This document shows positions 28,773 through 38,810 of a stretch of DNA of 64,000 bases, in pieces. The position numbers were made by a program, and so were the translations under genes. The DNA is taken from NCBI RefSeq assembly GCF_011074885.1, contig NC_054690.1, positions 67,001-131,000 of the forward strand, in the 5' to 3' direction. A model generated the notes under the pieces. That model ran no database searches, had not been told where the DNA came from, and saw only the letters and a program-made list of their open reading frames with translations. The stretch is from Brettanomyces bruxellensis. Its lineage: Eukaryota > Ascomycota > Pichiomycetes > Pichiales > Pichiaceae. Positions within the stretch are counted from its first letter, which is position 1; each line of letters begins with the position of its first letter.

Positions 28773-30458
28773 TCAACATTTAAACGTCGCCAGAATCTTT
28801 TGAATAGAAGCTGTATTTGCTCCTTCTGAGTCCGGAAATGGCTTGTAGCCCTCCTCAATACGATATTTCTCGTTTGGCCCTAAATGCTTGGCTAGGAAAT
28901 CACACGAATAACCTGCAACAATGAGTCCTGGAGGTCTATTATCGATGCTTTGAACCACTTCAGGAAGATCCGAAAGGTGTGTTCTTATCACACGCTGATC
29001 AGGACATGAGGCTCGCTCTATGATGGCAACAGGAAGATCCGAAGGCCACGAACACTCGCTTAGTAATGCTGGAACGAGCGATGTCACTTTTTTAACGGCC
29101 ATGAGAAAGACAACGGTTCTCTTTTTGTCAAAGCTTGGCATGTTCTCCGGAATCTTACCATTCTTAGCCGTACCTGTACAGATGAGAACTTGATCAGACA
29201 CATCTCTTTGCGTTGTTGGAATCTGGGCCACTGCTGGTGCAACCAAAGCAGAACTTAGGCCTGGAACAACAACCGGCCGGAATCCGTTTGCCACAAAGAA
29301 CTCGTACTCTTCACCTCCACGGCCAAAAATGTATGGATCTCCTTGCTTGAGCCGCACCACTTTTTTTCCAGCCTTAAGACTTTCGAGTGCCAATCGGTGT
29401 AGTTCTTGCTGGGCGTTACAAGCATTTCCCGGGAATTTCCTGGCAATAAAAAGTTTGGTGGTCTTTGGAATGCAATCGATTATCTCCTGTGGCACGAGCT
29501 TATCCGATAAAACAATATCTGCGTTGTAGATACAATTCAAGGCGCCCAAAGTGAGCATTGATAGAGAACCTGGTCCTGCTCCCACAAGTGAAATCTCTCC
29601 GCGGTTAGATGTTGGCTCAATAACGGCACCTTCACTTTTGGAAATACTCTCAAGATATTCATTGCTTAGATCTTCCATCGATATGGCGCCGAGCTTGCTT
29701 AGTGGGAAATAGTCAATAATCTGAGACAACCAGGCAGATCTTGAGTTTGGTTTAATATGCTGCTTTGCATTTGCTCCATTCACATATCTTCTATGTGCAT
29801 TATTACGCTGCATGGCTCTTATCAGCTGCCTTTGATGCTCACGGTCACTTTCTACTAAAGCACGTCTTAAATCGCCAACATGTTGAACTATCTCATCTAT
29901 ATTTTGTGGAAGTTCCTTAACGACTTCTCTCCGAATCCTATTGGCAAGTTTGCAACCCTGATGATTAGTGGTCACGCCAATTTGAAGATTACCCTTGGTG
30001 TAGGTAGAGAGAAGAGAAAATGTAGATCTCTTGAGATTGTTACACACATTTATCGGTATTCTGAGTCTGCAACATCTGCTGTAAATACTTTGTTCTAAAG
30101 CATCACATATTGCCCAGTTGTCACCATTGCTGTTGACTGCAATATCAACGAAAACACGATCAACAATACCATCCACTTGAGAGCGTCCAAACCTTTCGAG
30201 ATCATCGAGTTCGAAAGACTTTGTGATAATTTCCACCTGCCTTCCGTAAAAGCCATCCTCATCCTCATGATCTTTAAATAAAACAGTTTCTGCAAAGCTG
30301 CCGAGTGTAAGATTCTCGCTCAACACTATAGCCTTGGCTCCAGTACTTATGATTACATTAATTCTTGAAAGAAGTGCCTTGGTTGGAATATCAGCATTTG
30401 TAAATAATAAATGATGCTCCCCTGCACATTTGCTCGATATTAGAAGACTGCTGACCAT
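28773..30458 (-). CDS. MET1: Uroporphyrinogen-III C-methyltransferase (siroheme synthesis)
   Basis: The 561-residue product starts at ATG 30458 (upstream in-frame codons reach only a GTG). The N-terminal half (about 10-220) resembles the CysG/Met8-type Rossmann and dimerisation region, likely without catalytic role. The C-terminal half is the SUMT domain with all family blocks: ISLVGAGPGSLSMLTLGAL, the VVRLKQGDPYIFGRGGEEYEF loop region (SAM site), VPGLSSALVAPA, a PTTQRD segment, and VVFLMAV. It uses two SAM molecules to make precorrin-2 from uroporphyrinogen III, the first step towards siroheme for sulfite reductase, so it is needed for methionine synthesis. S. cerevisiae Met1 is 593 residues. 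The promoter contains a Cbf1-type TCACGTGA. Confidence 0.94.
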   Translation of the reverse strand: MVSSLLISSKCAGEHHLLFTNADIPTKALLSRINVIISTGAKAIVLSENLTLGSFAETVLFKDHEDEDGFYGRQVEIITKSFELDDLERFGRSQVDGIVDRVFVDIAVNSNGDNWAICDALEQSIYSRCCRLRIPINVCNNLKRSTFSLLSTYTKGNLQIGVTTNHQGCKLANRIRREVVKELPQNIDEIVQHVGDLRRALVESDREHQRQLIRAMQRNNAHRRYVNGANAKQHIKPNSRSAWLSQIIDYFPLSKLGAISMEDLSNEYLESISKSEGAVIEPTSNRGEISLVGAGPGSLSMLTLGALNCIYNADIVLSDKLVPQEIIDCIPKTTKLFIARKFPGNACNAQQELHRLALESLKAGKKVVRLKQGDPYIFGRGGEEYEFFVANGFRPVVVPGLSSALVAPAVAQIPTTQRDVSDQVLICTGTAKNGKIPENMPSFDKKRTVVFLMAVKKVTSLVPALLSECSWPSDLPVAIIERASCPDQRVIRTHLSDLPEVVQSIDNRPPGLIVAGYSCDFLAKHLGPNEKYRIEEGYKPFPDSEGANTASIQKILATFKC

Positions 30459-31017
30459 TTCTGTCACCTTTGCCTCTCACAATATTAATCACCTATCACT
30501 TAGAATGATTCAAGCATAACTGGTGATTTTCCATCTTTTTCAACTTGCACCGTCACATGTTATTATATTTATATAATTTAGCTTTCTCAACGTACCGAAA
30601 ATAGCGCATTTTTCATAATGCTTATCTGGATGAAAAAAAAAAAAATATTCTCCGCACGCTTATCTTCCTATAGTTGTCGCTCTTTTAGTCATTATCACGT
30701 GACCAGGTAAAATTTTGATTCCCGAAATCATGTCATGTACATCCTTACATTAAAAAAAGTCATCGGAAGAAATCGACCCCGTCATACTCAAGAGAAAGAA
30801 CAATCGAAAGGAAAAAATGGTGTGAAAAAAATGGGAAGCTGAAAAAAAAAGTATCTCTCTCGGTTAAATTAGAAGTATACGAGATATGCTGCTTTTAATA
30901 AATAAGGACAAGAAATCTTTATAAAATACAAAAGATGTAGTTCAGATTCGTGTACTTTTTTTTTACCAACAAGGACAGTTAGGTATAGACAAGCTCCTGA
31001 ACTTTTCACAACATATA
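30459..31017. promoter_or_regulatory. Divergent promoter, MET1 / ETT1
   Basis: About 560 bases shared by the two genes, with a TCACGTGA palindrome and A/T-rich stretches on both sides. The ETT1 leader near 30950-30965 has a T-run. Confidence 0.6.
30695..30702. promoter_or_regulatory. Cbf1 (E-box) site TCACGTGA
   Basis: A perfect palindrome about 240 bases upstream of the MET1 start. In yeasts this sequence binds Cbf1, which recruits Met4/Met28 to sulfur-assimilation genes including MET1-type genes. I did not see a Met31/32 core nearby. Confidence 0.7.
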
Positions 31018-32307
31018 ATGGGTAAGAGACAACTTGGAATCGGTCGCAACTTGCGGAAGAGACAAAAGACCGAGGAAGCATCCAAAGCTGAAAAGAAACA
31101 AGCTGATGGTTTGAAAGAAAGTGCAGAAAAGGACACAGAGGAGTATATTACGGTTCCATTAGACGAAGAAGTAGATGCAGAGGATCCTACATCCCAGTTA
31201 CGTGCATTATGGAAGACATGGCTTGATTCGGATAGGGAGAGTGAGCTTCTTTTGAACGGTATAGTTAACGAATGTGACAGATTGGTCAGATTAGCCGACA
31301 AAGCATCCAAGACGAGGAAAGATCAAACGATCGAACTAGAATCAGATGTTTACGCTATCTTTGGTATGGCATTGGCTGAATTGGCTAAGTTTCATACTGA
31401 AGACACTACTGCCGGAAGTACTGTTAAGGATTACTTCGATAACGCAGTTGAGAGAATCGAGCTTGGTGAAGCAAGAAAACCAGAAAATGGTATAATAAGA
31501 CTTGCACATGCAAGTGTGGATTTGAGTCGTATTCCGCTTGAATATATCTCGAAGATGGATCTTGATTCTAAGGCCAAGGCATTCCCAAACATCGAGAAAT
31601 TGCTCGATAAGGCACTTGAGGAGTACTCGAGTGGATACAAGTTGGTCAAAAAGGATAAGGAACAGGAAAAGGCCTTTAGACAGAAATGGGTGCTTGAAAT
31701 TTTTGATTCCTTGGATGATTTGATCGATATTGTGAAAAGCTTTGGTGAAGATCACAATGAGCAAATCGACAGCGATGACGAAGAAAGCCTCGAGGAGGCT
31801 GAAGCAGGTGCCAATGGTAAGACTATCGTTAAAAAAGAGCATCCACTATATCAAATAATTGAGCAGGTCGAGGAAGATGGTAACAAATACAACTCCTTCT
31901 TTGAGAAACAGTTGTTAAACTTTTTGAAAGAAGTTTCCGTGGCAAAGAAGGCTACGGCGGGAGAAGAAGAGTTGAAGCAAGGTGCCGAGAGTAAGCTTGG
32001 ATTGTGGCTTTTGGCAAAAGCAGCAGAGCTACAGTTTGAGGGTGAAGATAAGGCTCATGATGAGGGAATCAAGATTCTTCGCAAAGCCATAGAGCATCTT
32101 GAAAAGTCTTGGAATGAGGAAATCCCAAGTACTTGGGTTGATTTGGCCGAGGCCAAAATCAGCTTGGGTAACCTGTATGATGATAAGAGTGAAGAGCAGG
32201 ACAAGTTGTACGAAGAAGCTGCTAAGTATTTAAGAAAAGCCAACAATGCTACCCACGGTAAGTACCAGGAGATTTTGGATTCCCTAGTGGATGGCGAGAG
32301 CAATTAA
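31018..32307 (+). CDS. ETT1: Ett1/Nro1-like nuclear adaptor protein
   Basis: The 429-residue product begins MGKRQLGIGRNLRKRQK, the basic nuclear-localisation-like start shared with S. cerevisiae Ett1 (MAKRPLGLGKQSREKKRK). It then has an all-helical TPR-like body with matching blocks: LRALWKTWLDSDRESELLLNG-IVNECDRL, RIPLEYISKMDL, and the C-terminal LGNLYDDKSEEQDKLYEEAAKYLRKANNATHGKYQEILDSLV (seen in parts). Ett1 in S. cerevisiae works with the prolyl hydroxylase Tpa1 and affects stop-codon readthrough; S. pombe Nro1 binds Ofd1 and controls its effect on the sterol/hypoxia factor Sre1. Which role applies here is unknown. Two acidic patches (about 235-250) are present. Confidence 0.9.
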   Translation: MGKRQLGIGRNLRKRQKTEEASKAEKKQADGLKESAEKDTEEYITVPLDEEVDAEDPTSQLRALWKTWLDSDRESELLLNGIVNECDRLVRLADKASKTRKDQTIELESDVYAIFGMALAELAKFHTEDTTAGSTVKDYFDNAVERIELGEARKPENGIIRLAHASVDLSRIPLEYISKMDLDSKAKAFPNIEKLLDKALEEYSSGYKLVKKDKEQEKAFRQKWVLEIFDSLDDLIDIVKSFGEDHNEQIDSDDEESLEEAEAGANGKTIVKKEHPLYQIIEQVEEDGNKYNSFFEKQLLNFLKEVSVAKKATAGEEELKQGAESKLGLWLLAKAAELQFEGEDKAHDEGIKILRKAIEHLEKSWNEEIPSTWVDLAEAKISLGNLYDDKSEEQDKLYEEAAKYLRKANNATHGKYQEILDSLVDGESN

Positions 32308-35300
32308 ATTCGTTTGGTTGTGCATTCTAAGTCGGTTTAACACAATATAGACATGGTACTATTAGAATTAATGTTGATCGATGTATGATAATCGGATAAA
32401 TGTAGGATAATTCTCATGTGTGCGTATTGTTTTGCGAAATCAGCTCCGTTATGCGTAAAGAATATAACGGGTTGCTGGATATATGATTTGATGGTGATTG
32501 AATCCTTGCCAAGGAATGGAACAAGTGTCCAAACATTAATGTAGTGGTGCAAAGAAATCAAATTAAAACCCATACGGGGACTAAATGGATGAAAATTCTA
32601 CCAATGTCATATCGAGGATGTTTGATGTTGGAACAATTCGGAAGCTTCCGCTTTGAAAGATCCAGTACAACTCGGAAAGTATGTATCTTTGTTGCTATTT
32701 TCGTACTCAGTAATAATCCTTTTCACTTCAGCTTCGAGATTGTTTTTTAGACAGTATTCACAAAATCATTTCAAGAGCCACTAAATTGAATATTTCCAAT
32801 GGTGAAGAGGAGCACCATTCTTACCAAACACAAATTATAAGGGTGGAAATTAGTATATATCAATGATATTCAATAATATGTAGTTGGGAATAAGAGAATG
32901 TGTGTGCACATTTGAAAATATATTGAGAAGATAGATCGGGGCGAAGTAAGTTTTTGTGAAAGCGGACTTTTTGCGTGGCTCGGTCGGTTGTACTCGCCCT
33001 ATATAATAAGCTTAAATAAAAGGAAAACTATTGTGGACAAAGGAAGAAAAAAAACGAAAAATACAGAATAATCTTGTGTGTACGGAATAGAAGAATGTAG
33101 AAGCGATACTTTTTCTATAGCAACGAATTATGCGGATTATTATTCACAAAAATTTTGCCGAAAGCTGGACAATAAATGACAGAAGATATTTTCTGTGAAC
33201 TAAATATTCACACTTCGTGCATTGGATATCATACTGTATCCCATGTTGAACTTCTTGCTTTGTGATAAAACTTATTTTCTTTCTCAGTCTGCCCAAAGTT
33301 TCCTCGGGAAAAGTAGGGCGCTGGTAAAATGCAACAATGCATTTTGATTACATTTTAGAGAACAAAGCATAATGGTTGAATGCAACTTTACTTTGGAAAA
33401 ATAAAACAATGCAACCGACGTATTTGTGCAGGCAGAATCAGGAGGTACGCGGAAAGTAATATTATTGTTTTCTCTAAAACAAAACATGGGACAATGCATA
33501 GAAGCCGATATTTATGCCTGGAAACACTTTGTTTGGAAATGTAGAAGAGCCCTTCTCGTCCTGTTAAATAAATTAGGCAGAGTTAACAAGAACAACATAT
33601 TCAGCAATAATATTAACATCTCTATATAGGAAAGCGGAGCTCAAAGCCAGAAATGCCTTAATCTAAAATAATCACCCAGTAGACTTTAGTCCACAAAAAA
33701 AATGAAAACGATGAATAGAAAATGTTTACGGTCTGCAAAACGATGGGAATGTAATATTGGGATTGATGTCAACGTACGGGCGCGGCAACAAATTAGATAA
33801 GTAAATAAGTGTGTGCTTTCCCTTGAGAGGTCAGATATGTTGGAGCAAAAAAGTTCCGAACACCACAAAAACAAAGCGAAAAAAAATTCAAGTATTGTTC
33901 ATTAGTAATGAAAATAATTTGAAAGCAGACCCGTAGAGAAAGATACGTACGGGGATCATCGTAATGTGGTAACACATTAACCAAATAATTATAGTAAGTA
34001 ATATTATTGAGCAAGGTACTAGTTCAGCAACTAAAATAAGGATACCAAGATATTATTTACGCTTTTTTTTTTCATGTGTTTTCTTTGTATATTCACCACG
34101 TTTCAGAGTTTGAAAATAATGGAAATTTGAAACATAGAAAATATTACTGAAACATCAAAGCAGAGGATGATTGAGAATAGGATATGGAAAAAAATAAACA
34201 TGTAAATATATGGGTCAAAATGAGCGCCGAATAAAAGAACAAAAGGAAAATTTGAGCAATGCCCAGTCCCCAATGTAGATCGGGGGCCGAAATGAAGAAA
34301 AGAAAAATATCGAAATATCAACACCGCAAAAAAAAAACACGAAAAATGAGGAGGAATGTCAATAGAGCGAAAGAATGAAAAAATACAAAAAGGAACAATA
34401 CGAAGTAAGGGTTATATGATAGTGATGTGGTGCAGATGGTTGCTTGTAAATCGGAGTTTACGTTGTGGGATGTGAGTTGCTCCATAAAATGAGAGAATGT
34501 AGGGAAAAAGACTTGAAATGGACGTTTCAATTAAATTAGACCCTCAAGGAAACGCATAAACTTTGAAAAACGTTCTTTGGAACCGAATTGGGAAATGGCG
34601 CGAAAATTCACATTATGGAACATTTGTTTACCTTTACCTTAACTTCGGGGAAGTAAATTTGAACAAACAAAAGGTTTCACATATGTACATTGTGACCTCA
34701 GATGTTGGTCTTAAACCATTATAATGTTTGAGTTTTTTTCTGTTTTTTCCGTCCCGCAGATGGATTCAGCCTTATATTGTATAATTTTGCCGCATGCCTG
34801 ATTCAACTTTTTCCAAAGACCATGGGTTTTCCTATCTGCTGCTTTTGATGTCGGAACCTATTAATTGTAACGATTTCCCGTATTTGACATTTTATTTTAT
34901 TTAACCTAATCAAAATAAAATTTATCGAATTTCATTTTATTTTTATAGACTTACTGTTTGAAGCAGTTTCAACGGTTGAGCAGTCGTTAGGAATTCAGAT
35001 TCATCTTGTTTGAGCAAGCGCTTTTTTGCATCATCATTGATACCGTTTAAGGCCAGTACTGGTACTAGTTGTTAAGCATCATTGTGAGGAGGATCTTTTT
35101 TCTAGCGGTGAGAAACAAGCAGTCACAAGAAAAAAAATAAAAAAAAAGCTTTTGGGAGAATCGATTGCGTTGAGCACCAAGAGTCTAGACAGTTATAATA
35201 TTAATCATCGTCAAACTGTTTGTGATATTATCAGATCAAAGATATAGATCGAGCATTTGTTTTTGCGGTAAAGTGGGTGTCCAAGTTGGGATCAGAATAA

Positions 35301-36166
35301 TTCAATTTTTGAAGGAAAATAGTCTCTCTTTCCCCTCCTCCCTGCTTAAGTTAGTTCGCATTCCGACGCCTGGTTTAAACAATAGAGTAAAATTCGCGCT
35401 TTATTTAAGAACACTCGTTATTAGTTCCCTGAGCTTCCCCATTATTAGGACTACATTTTGAGTACATACATCATTATTCTAGGTGGACGATTCACGGTGG
35501 CTTGTTGTATTTGAGTCTTGGTTGAGTGTTCGAATTAGATTATATAATTTGCACATTTAAGCCAGTCGCAAGGAATCAAAAACCTTTTTTGCAGAGTTCG
35601 CTTGTTAGGCACGCGAAATTTCTCTTATTTAATTTCATCGCCCGATAATATATTGTGACAGGTCGGCTAAGGTGGCTAGAATCACATCACACGGGTATAG
35701 AAAGTGTGGAAACAGGTTTGAATAAGGTAATATCGTGGTACGCAAAGGCAGAAATCGATTGGAATCGATAGATTAGCAAGGGAAATTAAATTAATTTATT
35801 GAGGTTTAGTCCGGTACCGAGCCGAATTGCAATATCGAGATTACAACAGCCAATCCGAACAACTAGAAGCCCTCATTTTTGCTTGTGTGGGTGCTTCTTT
35901 GAGGCTAATTTTTCATAAATTTGTTTGATCTCATTATATTCTTTTTTTAAATTTTTTTTTTTTTTTCCTTCTCTTTCGTCATTCTTGTGGAGGTCTGGAA
36001 AAAAGCACAGGGTGAATTTTTTTCTTAGCATCTTCCCCAACCAAGCCTTTTTCACGCGTTGGAATAGTCGTTATTGGCCGAAAAAGGTTCGCACGAAGTT
36101 CAAGCAAACAGTATTTGCAAGCTTCCATTCCACCAGCAGCAGTATTGCACAAGGCACAGAGTAGGA
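32308..36166. promoter_or_regulatory. 3.9 kb non-coding region upstream of MIH1
   Basis: By far the longest stretch without a supported gene. Open frames here are below about 80 codons, often lack an ATG, and show no coding character. I found no tRNA, LTR, or donor/branch/acceptor set. CGCG-containing motifs, otherwise rare in this AT-rich DNA, occur as CGCGAAA (34599-34605), ACGCGAAA (35611-35618) and ACGCGT (36054-36059), which are SBF/MBF-like sites. The 5' part belongs to the ETT1 terminator. The region may be a large MIH1 promoter and long leader, or hide a non-coding RNA, origin or centromere; the sequence alone does not decide. Confidence 0.45.
36054..36059. promoter_or_regulatory. MCB-like element ACGCGT
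   Basis: A perfect MluI cell-cycle box core about 110 bases before the MIH1 ATG. It could be bound by an Mbp1/Swi6-type factor for G1/S transcription. Confidence 0.45.
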
Positions 36167-38611
36167 ATGGAAGTGGATACACCAACACCTCCTTACACAC
36201 ATTCCAGGCCAGATGGTGAAGTATGCAGTGGCATGTCGCCAATTCAGCCGACGAGCACGTCTACATTGGCAGAATTGATGGGATCACCGTTGTTTAACGC
36301 GTCAATGAAGCTTCGGAGGACGCGTTCTGCCGTTTCTGGGCCCAGAGAGCCTGGTGCCGGCTTTAAACGGCAAGGTTGCAGGACTTACAGTGTGCTACCT
36401 CTGTCGGACATGGGCGGCAACAAAGAGAACGCGTTTTTCGGCACGGATGCAGGTTGCACGAAGGCTGCAGATCCAGCATTGTCGCATCCGAGCTTTAGGC
36501 GGCATGTCAGAGGAAGGTCGAGTTCAAGTTTCAGGTCGTCTTTCCCGTTTCAGCATCATCACAATCGGTCCCGGTCGAACTCGACGCTTTCGTCGAACGG
36601 CTCGATCTTCAAGATACACTCGCGGTCGACGTCGTCGTCGAGTCGCGGGCTCCAGGAGGCACTTGGGTTGATGACAGGTGGCACATCATCATCATCATCG
36701 TCCTCGTGTCATAGTCATCATAACAGCAACAGCAATGGCAACAGCAATAGCAACAGCAATAGCAACAGCAGCAGCAACCGCAGCAGCCGCCACGGAAGTA
36801 TGCACGAGACCGTGCACCGCCAAGAAAGAGGTCTTGAGCCAGGGATCCAGCTGCCGATGGACTGTTCAACACCAAATCTTCGCACAAGCCACTCGGTTGA
36901 GGTTTTGAACCTCGAGGCGGCATACAACGAGGCGATCGAGGAGGACAGCGATCATTCGAGCGAGGACAGGGCGAACGTGTCGTCAGAATTGGAGTCTGAG
37001 GCCGACGAGACGATGGGCGACGATTCGACACTTGCCCAGGAGATATACGGGTCGCCACTTCAGCAGAGGAGGCCAAACGGACGCCTCAGGCACAATCTTC
37101 GGCGGGCCACGTCGCTCATGAGCTACTCGTCGTGCGAAGTGGCTGCCTCCGGGTACCTGGAGATGGGCAGTGAGGTGAAAAAACACGGCTTATCGAACAT
37201 CCAGCACAGGCTACACCGGCAGCAATCGACGCTCTTCCACCGGTCACCAGCCAGGTTGGCCTCCTGCCGCGCCTTGGGGTCGCCCACAGCTACCGGGGAG
37301 ACAAGAAGACCCGGTGCCAGACCAAGGGTGCCAAGGCTGATCCGGTCAGCAACTTCTCTTAACCCTGGAACCGAGCCGTTGGTGGGTTTCGGTCGGGAGA
37401 ACTCTGTTCTGGCCGACTCGGGCATCAAGACGTTCTTCGTGGACGGCTGCACCATCCCGCAAATTGATGTGGATCAATTTCACTCGCTTCTCGTGGATTA
37501 CAGAGGCAGAAGTGCAGTCTCGCCTAAGCTGTCAGGCCAGTTTGACGAGCTTGTAGTCGTCGACTGCAGGTTCCAGTATGAGTACCAGGGAGGCCACATC
37601 GATGGTGCCGTTAACATTTCGTCCAAAAGCGAGCTTGAACATGCGTTTTTCCCCTCGCAGGTCGTCCAGCAGTCCCCGAGCCACTTCACGTCCTTAAGCC
37701 ACAAGTTGGTTGTGTTCCACTGCGAGTTTTCGTCCCGCCGGGGCCCGCTAATGGCCAACAACCTGCGTAACTGGGACCGCTGCCTCAACAAGGACAACTA
37801 CCCGGAACTATACTACCCGGACGTGCTCATACTCCAAGGCGGGTACAAGAAGTACTACGACAAGTACATTGTCGCCGAGGGGCAGCAGGAGTCGTCATAC
37901 TCGGACGGCAACTCCGACCGGAGTAGCTACGTGGAAATGCAGGATCCACAGTTCAAAGACGAGTGTGAGCGAGGCCTCGACAAGTTGAGGCGGGACAACA
38001 AGCTCAGCTTGAGCCGCAAGAGCTCCTACTCTTCCTCTTTGAACATGAACTTGAGCAGGAAAAGTTCCTGTGCTGCCTTTGACGGCTCGTCCTCCACTTT
38101 CTCGCCGCCAAACTCCAGCTCCAACTCCAGCATCAGCCTCTCTCTGAAGAGAAGCTCCTCTCTCTCCACCACGCTGACTTCATGCTCGTCTCTCGACTTC
38201 AGCGGCAGCACAAAAGTCGGCATAGACAAGTTCCGCAAGAAGAATTGCTATTTTGGCGATGACGAACACCCCCTATACACCTCTTCCGGCAATCCTGCCG
38301 GTTCTGGGCTATTCGGAGGCTTTGGAAATCACAGGGTCGATCTCGACAACTTGTGTGAGGAGTCTCCCTTGAAAAGAAGCCCCCACTTCTTGCAGGGCAA
38401 GCCCAACTCCAGCTCTCGCCTAAGACACGTGAAGTCTTACTCCCAGCAGCAAAACGGCCGTGATACCATTCCGGAGGAGCCCGAAACTGGTCTGGGGAGA
38501 TCGAAATCCAAGGAGGGACGCCACAGGCGCTCTGAGACCATTGGATGCTTCACGTATGGCACGAAATCCATCAGGAGACCGGGCTTCAACTACGATGAGA
38601 AGGATCTGTAG
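36167..38611 (+). CDS. MIH1: Cdc25-type protein phosphatase Mih1
   Basis: The 814-residue product starts at ATG 36167 (the frame is open upstream only to a TTG). The first 430 residues are low-complexity: Ser-rich, a His/Ser/Asn repeat around 170-205, and many basic Ser/Thr sites. The rhodanese-like Cdc25 domain covers about 440-605, with VVDCRFQYEYQGGHIDGAVN and the catalytic loop HCEFSSRRGP, whose Cys is residue 519. A Ser-rich tail of about 200 residues follows. Mih1 removes the inhibitory tyrosine phosphate from Cdc28 and so opposes Swe1 at G2/M. It is longer than S. cerevisiae Mih1 (554) or S. pombe Cdc25 (596, both from memory). Base composition is much more GC-rich than neighbouring genes; one 60-base line (37021-37080) counts 35 G/C. 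Confidence 0.93.
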   Translation: MEVDTPTPPYTHSRPDGEVCSGMSPIQPTSTSTLAELMGSPLFNASMKLRRTRSAVSGPREPGAGFKRQGCRTYSVLPLSDMGGNKENAFFGTDAGCTKAADPALSHPSFRRHVRGRSSSSFRSSFPFQHHHNRSRSNSTLSSNGSIFKIHSRSTSSSSRGLQEALGLMTGGTSSSSSSSCHSHHNSNSNGNSNSNSNSNSSSNRSSRHGSMHETVHRQERGLEPGIQLPMDCSTPNLRTSHSVEVLNLEAAYNEAIEEDSDHSSEDRANVSSELESEADETMGDDSTLAQEIYGSPLQQRRPNGRLRHNLRRATSLMSYSSCEVAASGYLEMGSEVKKHGLSNIQHRLHRQQSTLFHRSPARLASCRALGSPTATGETRRPGARPRVPRLIRSATSLNPGTEPLVGFGRENSVLADSGIKTFFVDGCTIPQIDVDQFHSLLVDYRGRSAVSPKLSGQFDELVVVDCRFQYEYQGGHIDGAVNISSKSELEHAFFPSQVVQQSPSHFTSLSHKLVVFHCEFSSRRGPLMANNLRNWDRCLNKDNYPELYYPDVLILQGGYKKYYDKYIVAEGQQESSYSDGNSDRSSYVEMQDPQFKDECERGLDKLRRDNKLSLSRKSSYSSSLNMNLSRKSSCAAFDGSSSTFSPPNSSSNSSISLSLKRSSSLSTTLTSCSSLDFSGSTKVGIDKFRKKNCYFGDDEHPLYTSSGNPAGSGLFGGFGNHRVDLDNLCEESPLKRSPHFLQGKPNSSSRLRHVKSYSQQQNGRDTIPEEPETGLGRSKSKEGRHRRSETIGCFTYGTKSIRRPGFNYDEKDL
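36722..36780 (+). repeat. Triplet repeat (aac/agc) in MIH1
   Basis: Alternating aac/aat and agc/ggc triplets code for an Asn-Ser tract in the unstructured N-terminal part of Mih1. Its length is likely to be variable. Confidence 0.8.
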
Positions 38612-38810
38612 TTCTTCCGTGGCTCTCTTCCCATTTTAATTAATTGCTCTCTCATGCTGCTTTACCTTACGCTTTCTTTCACTTTACTCGGCTTTTATTA
38701 TTTATAGATTTGAATATGAAATAAATGGATATATATCGAAGCGGCTTTGTAAGTTCTGTTCAATCCACCCTCAGTCATGTGTGTAGATCATCTTATCTAT
38801 CAAATATGCT

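Noticed and set aside
36609..37076. 155-codon antisense frame within MIH1
   Set aside because: It is an effect of high GC in MIH1, which removes stop codons from other frames; it includes poly-Cys from the antisense repeat.
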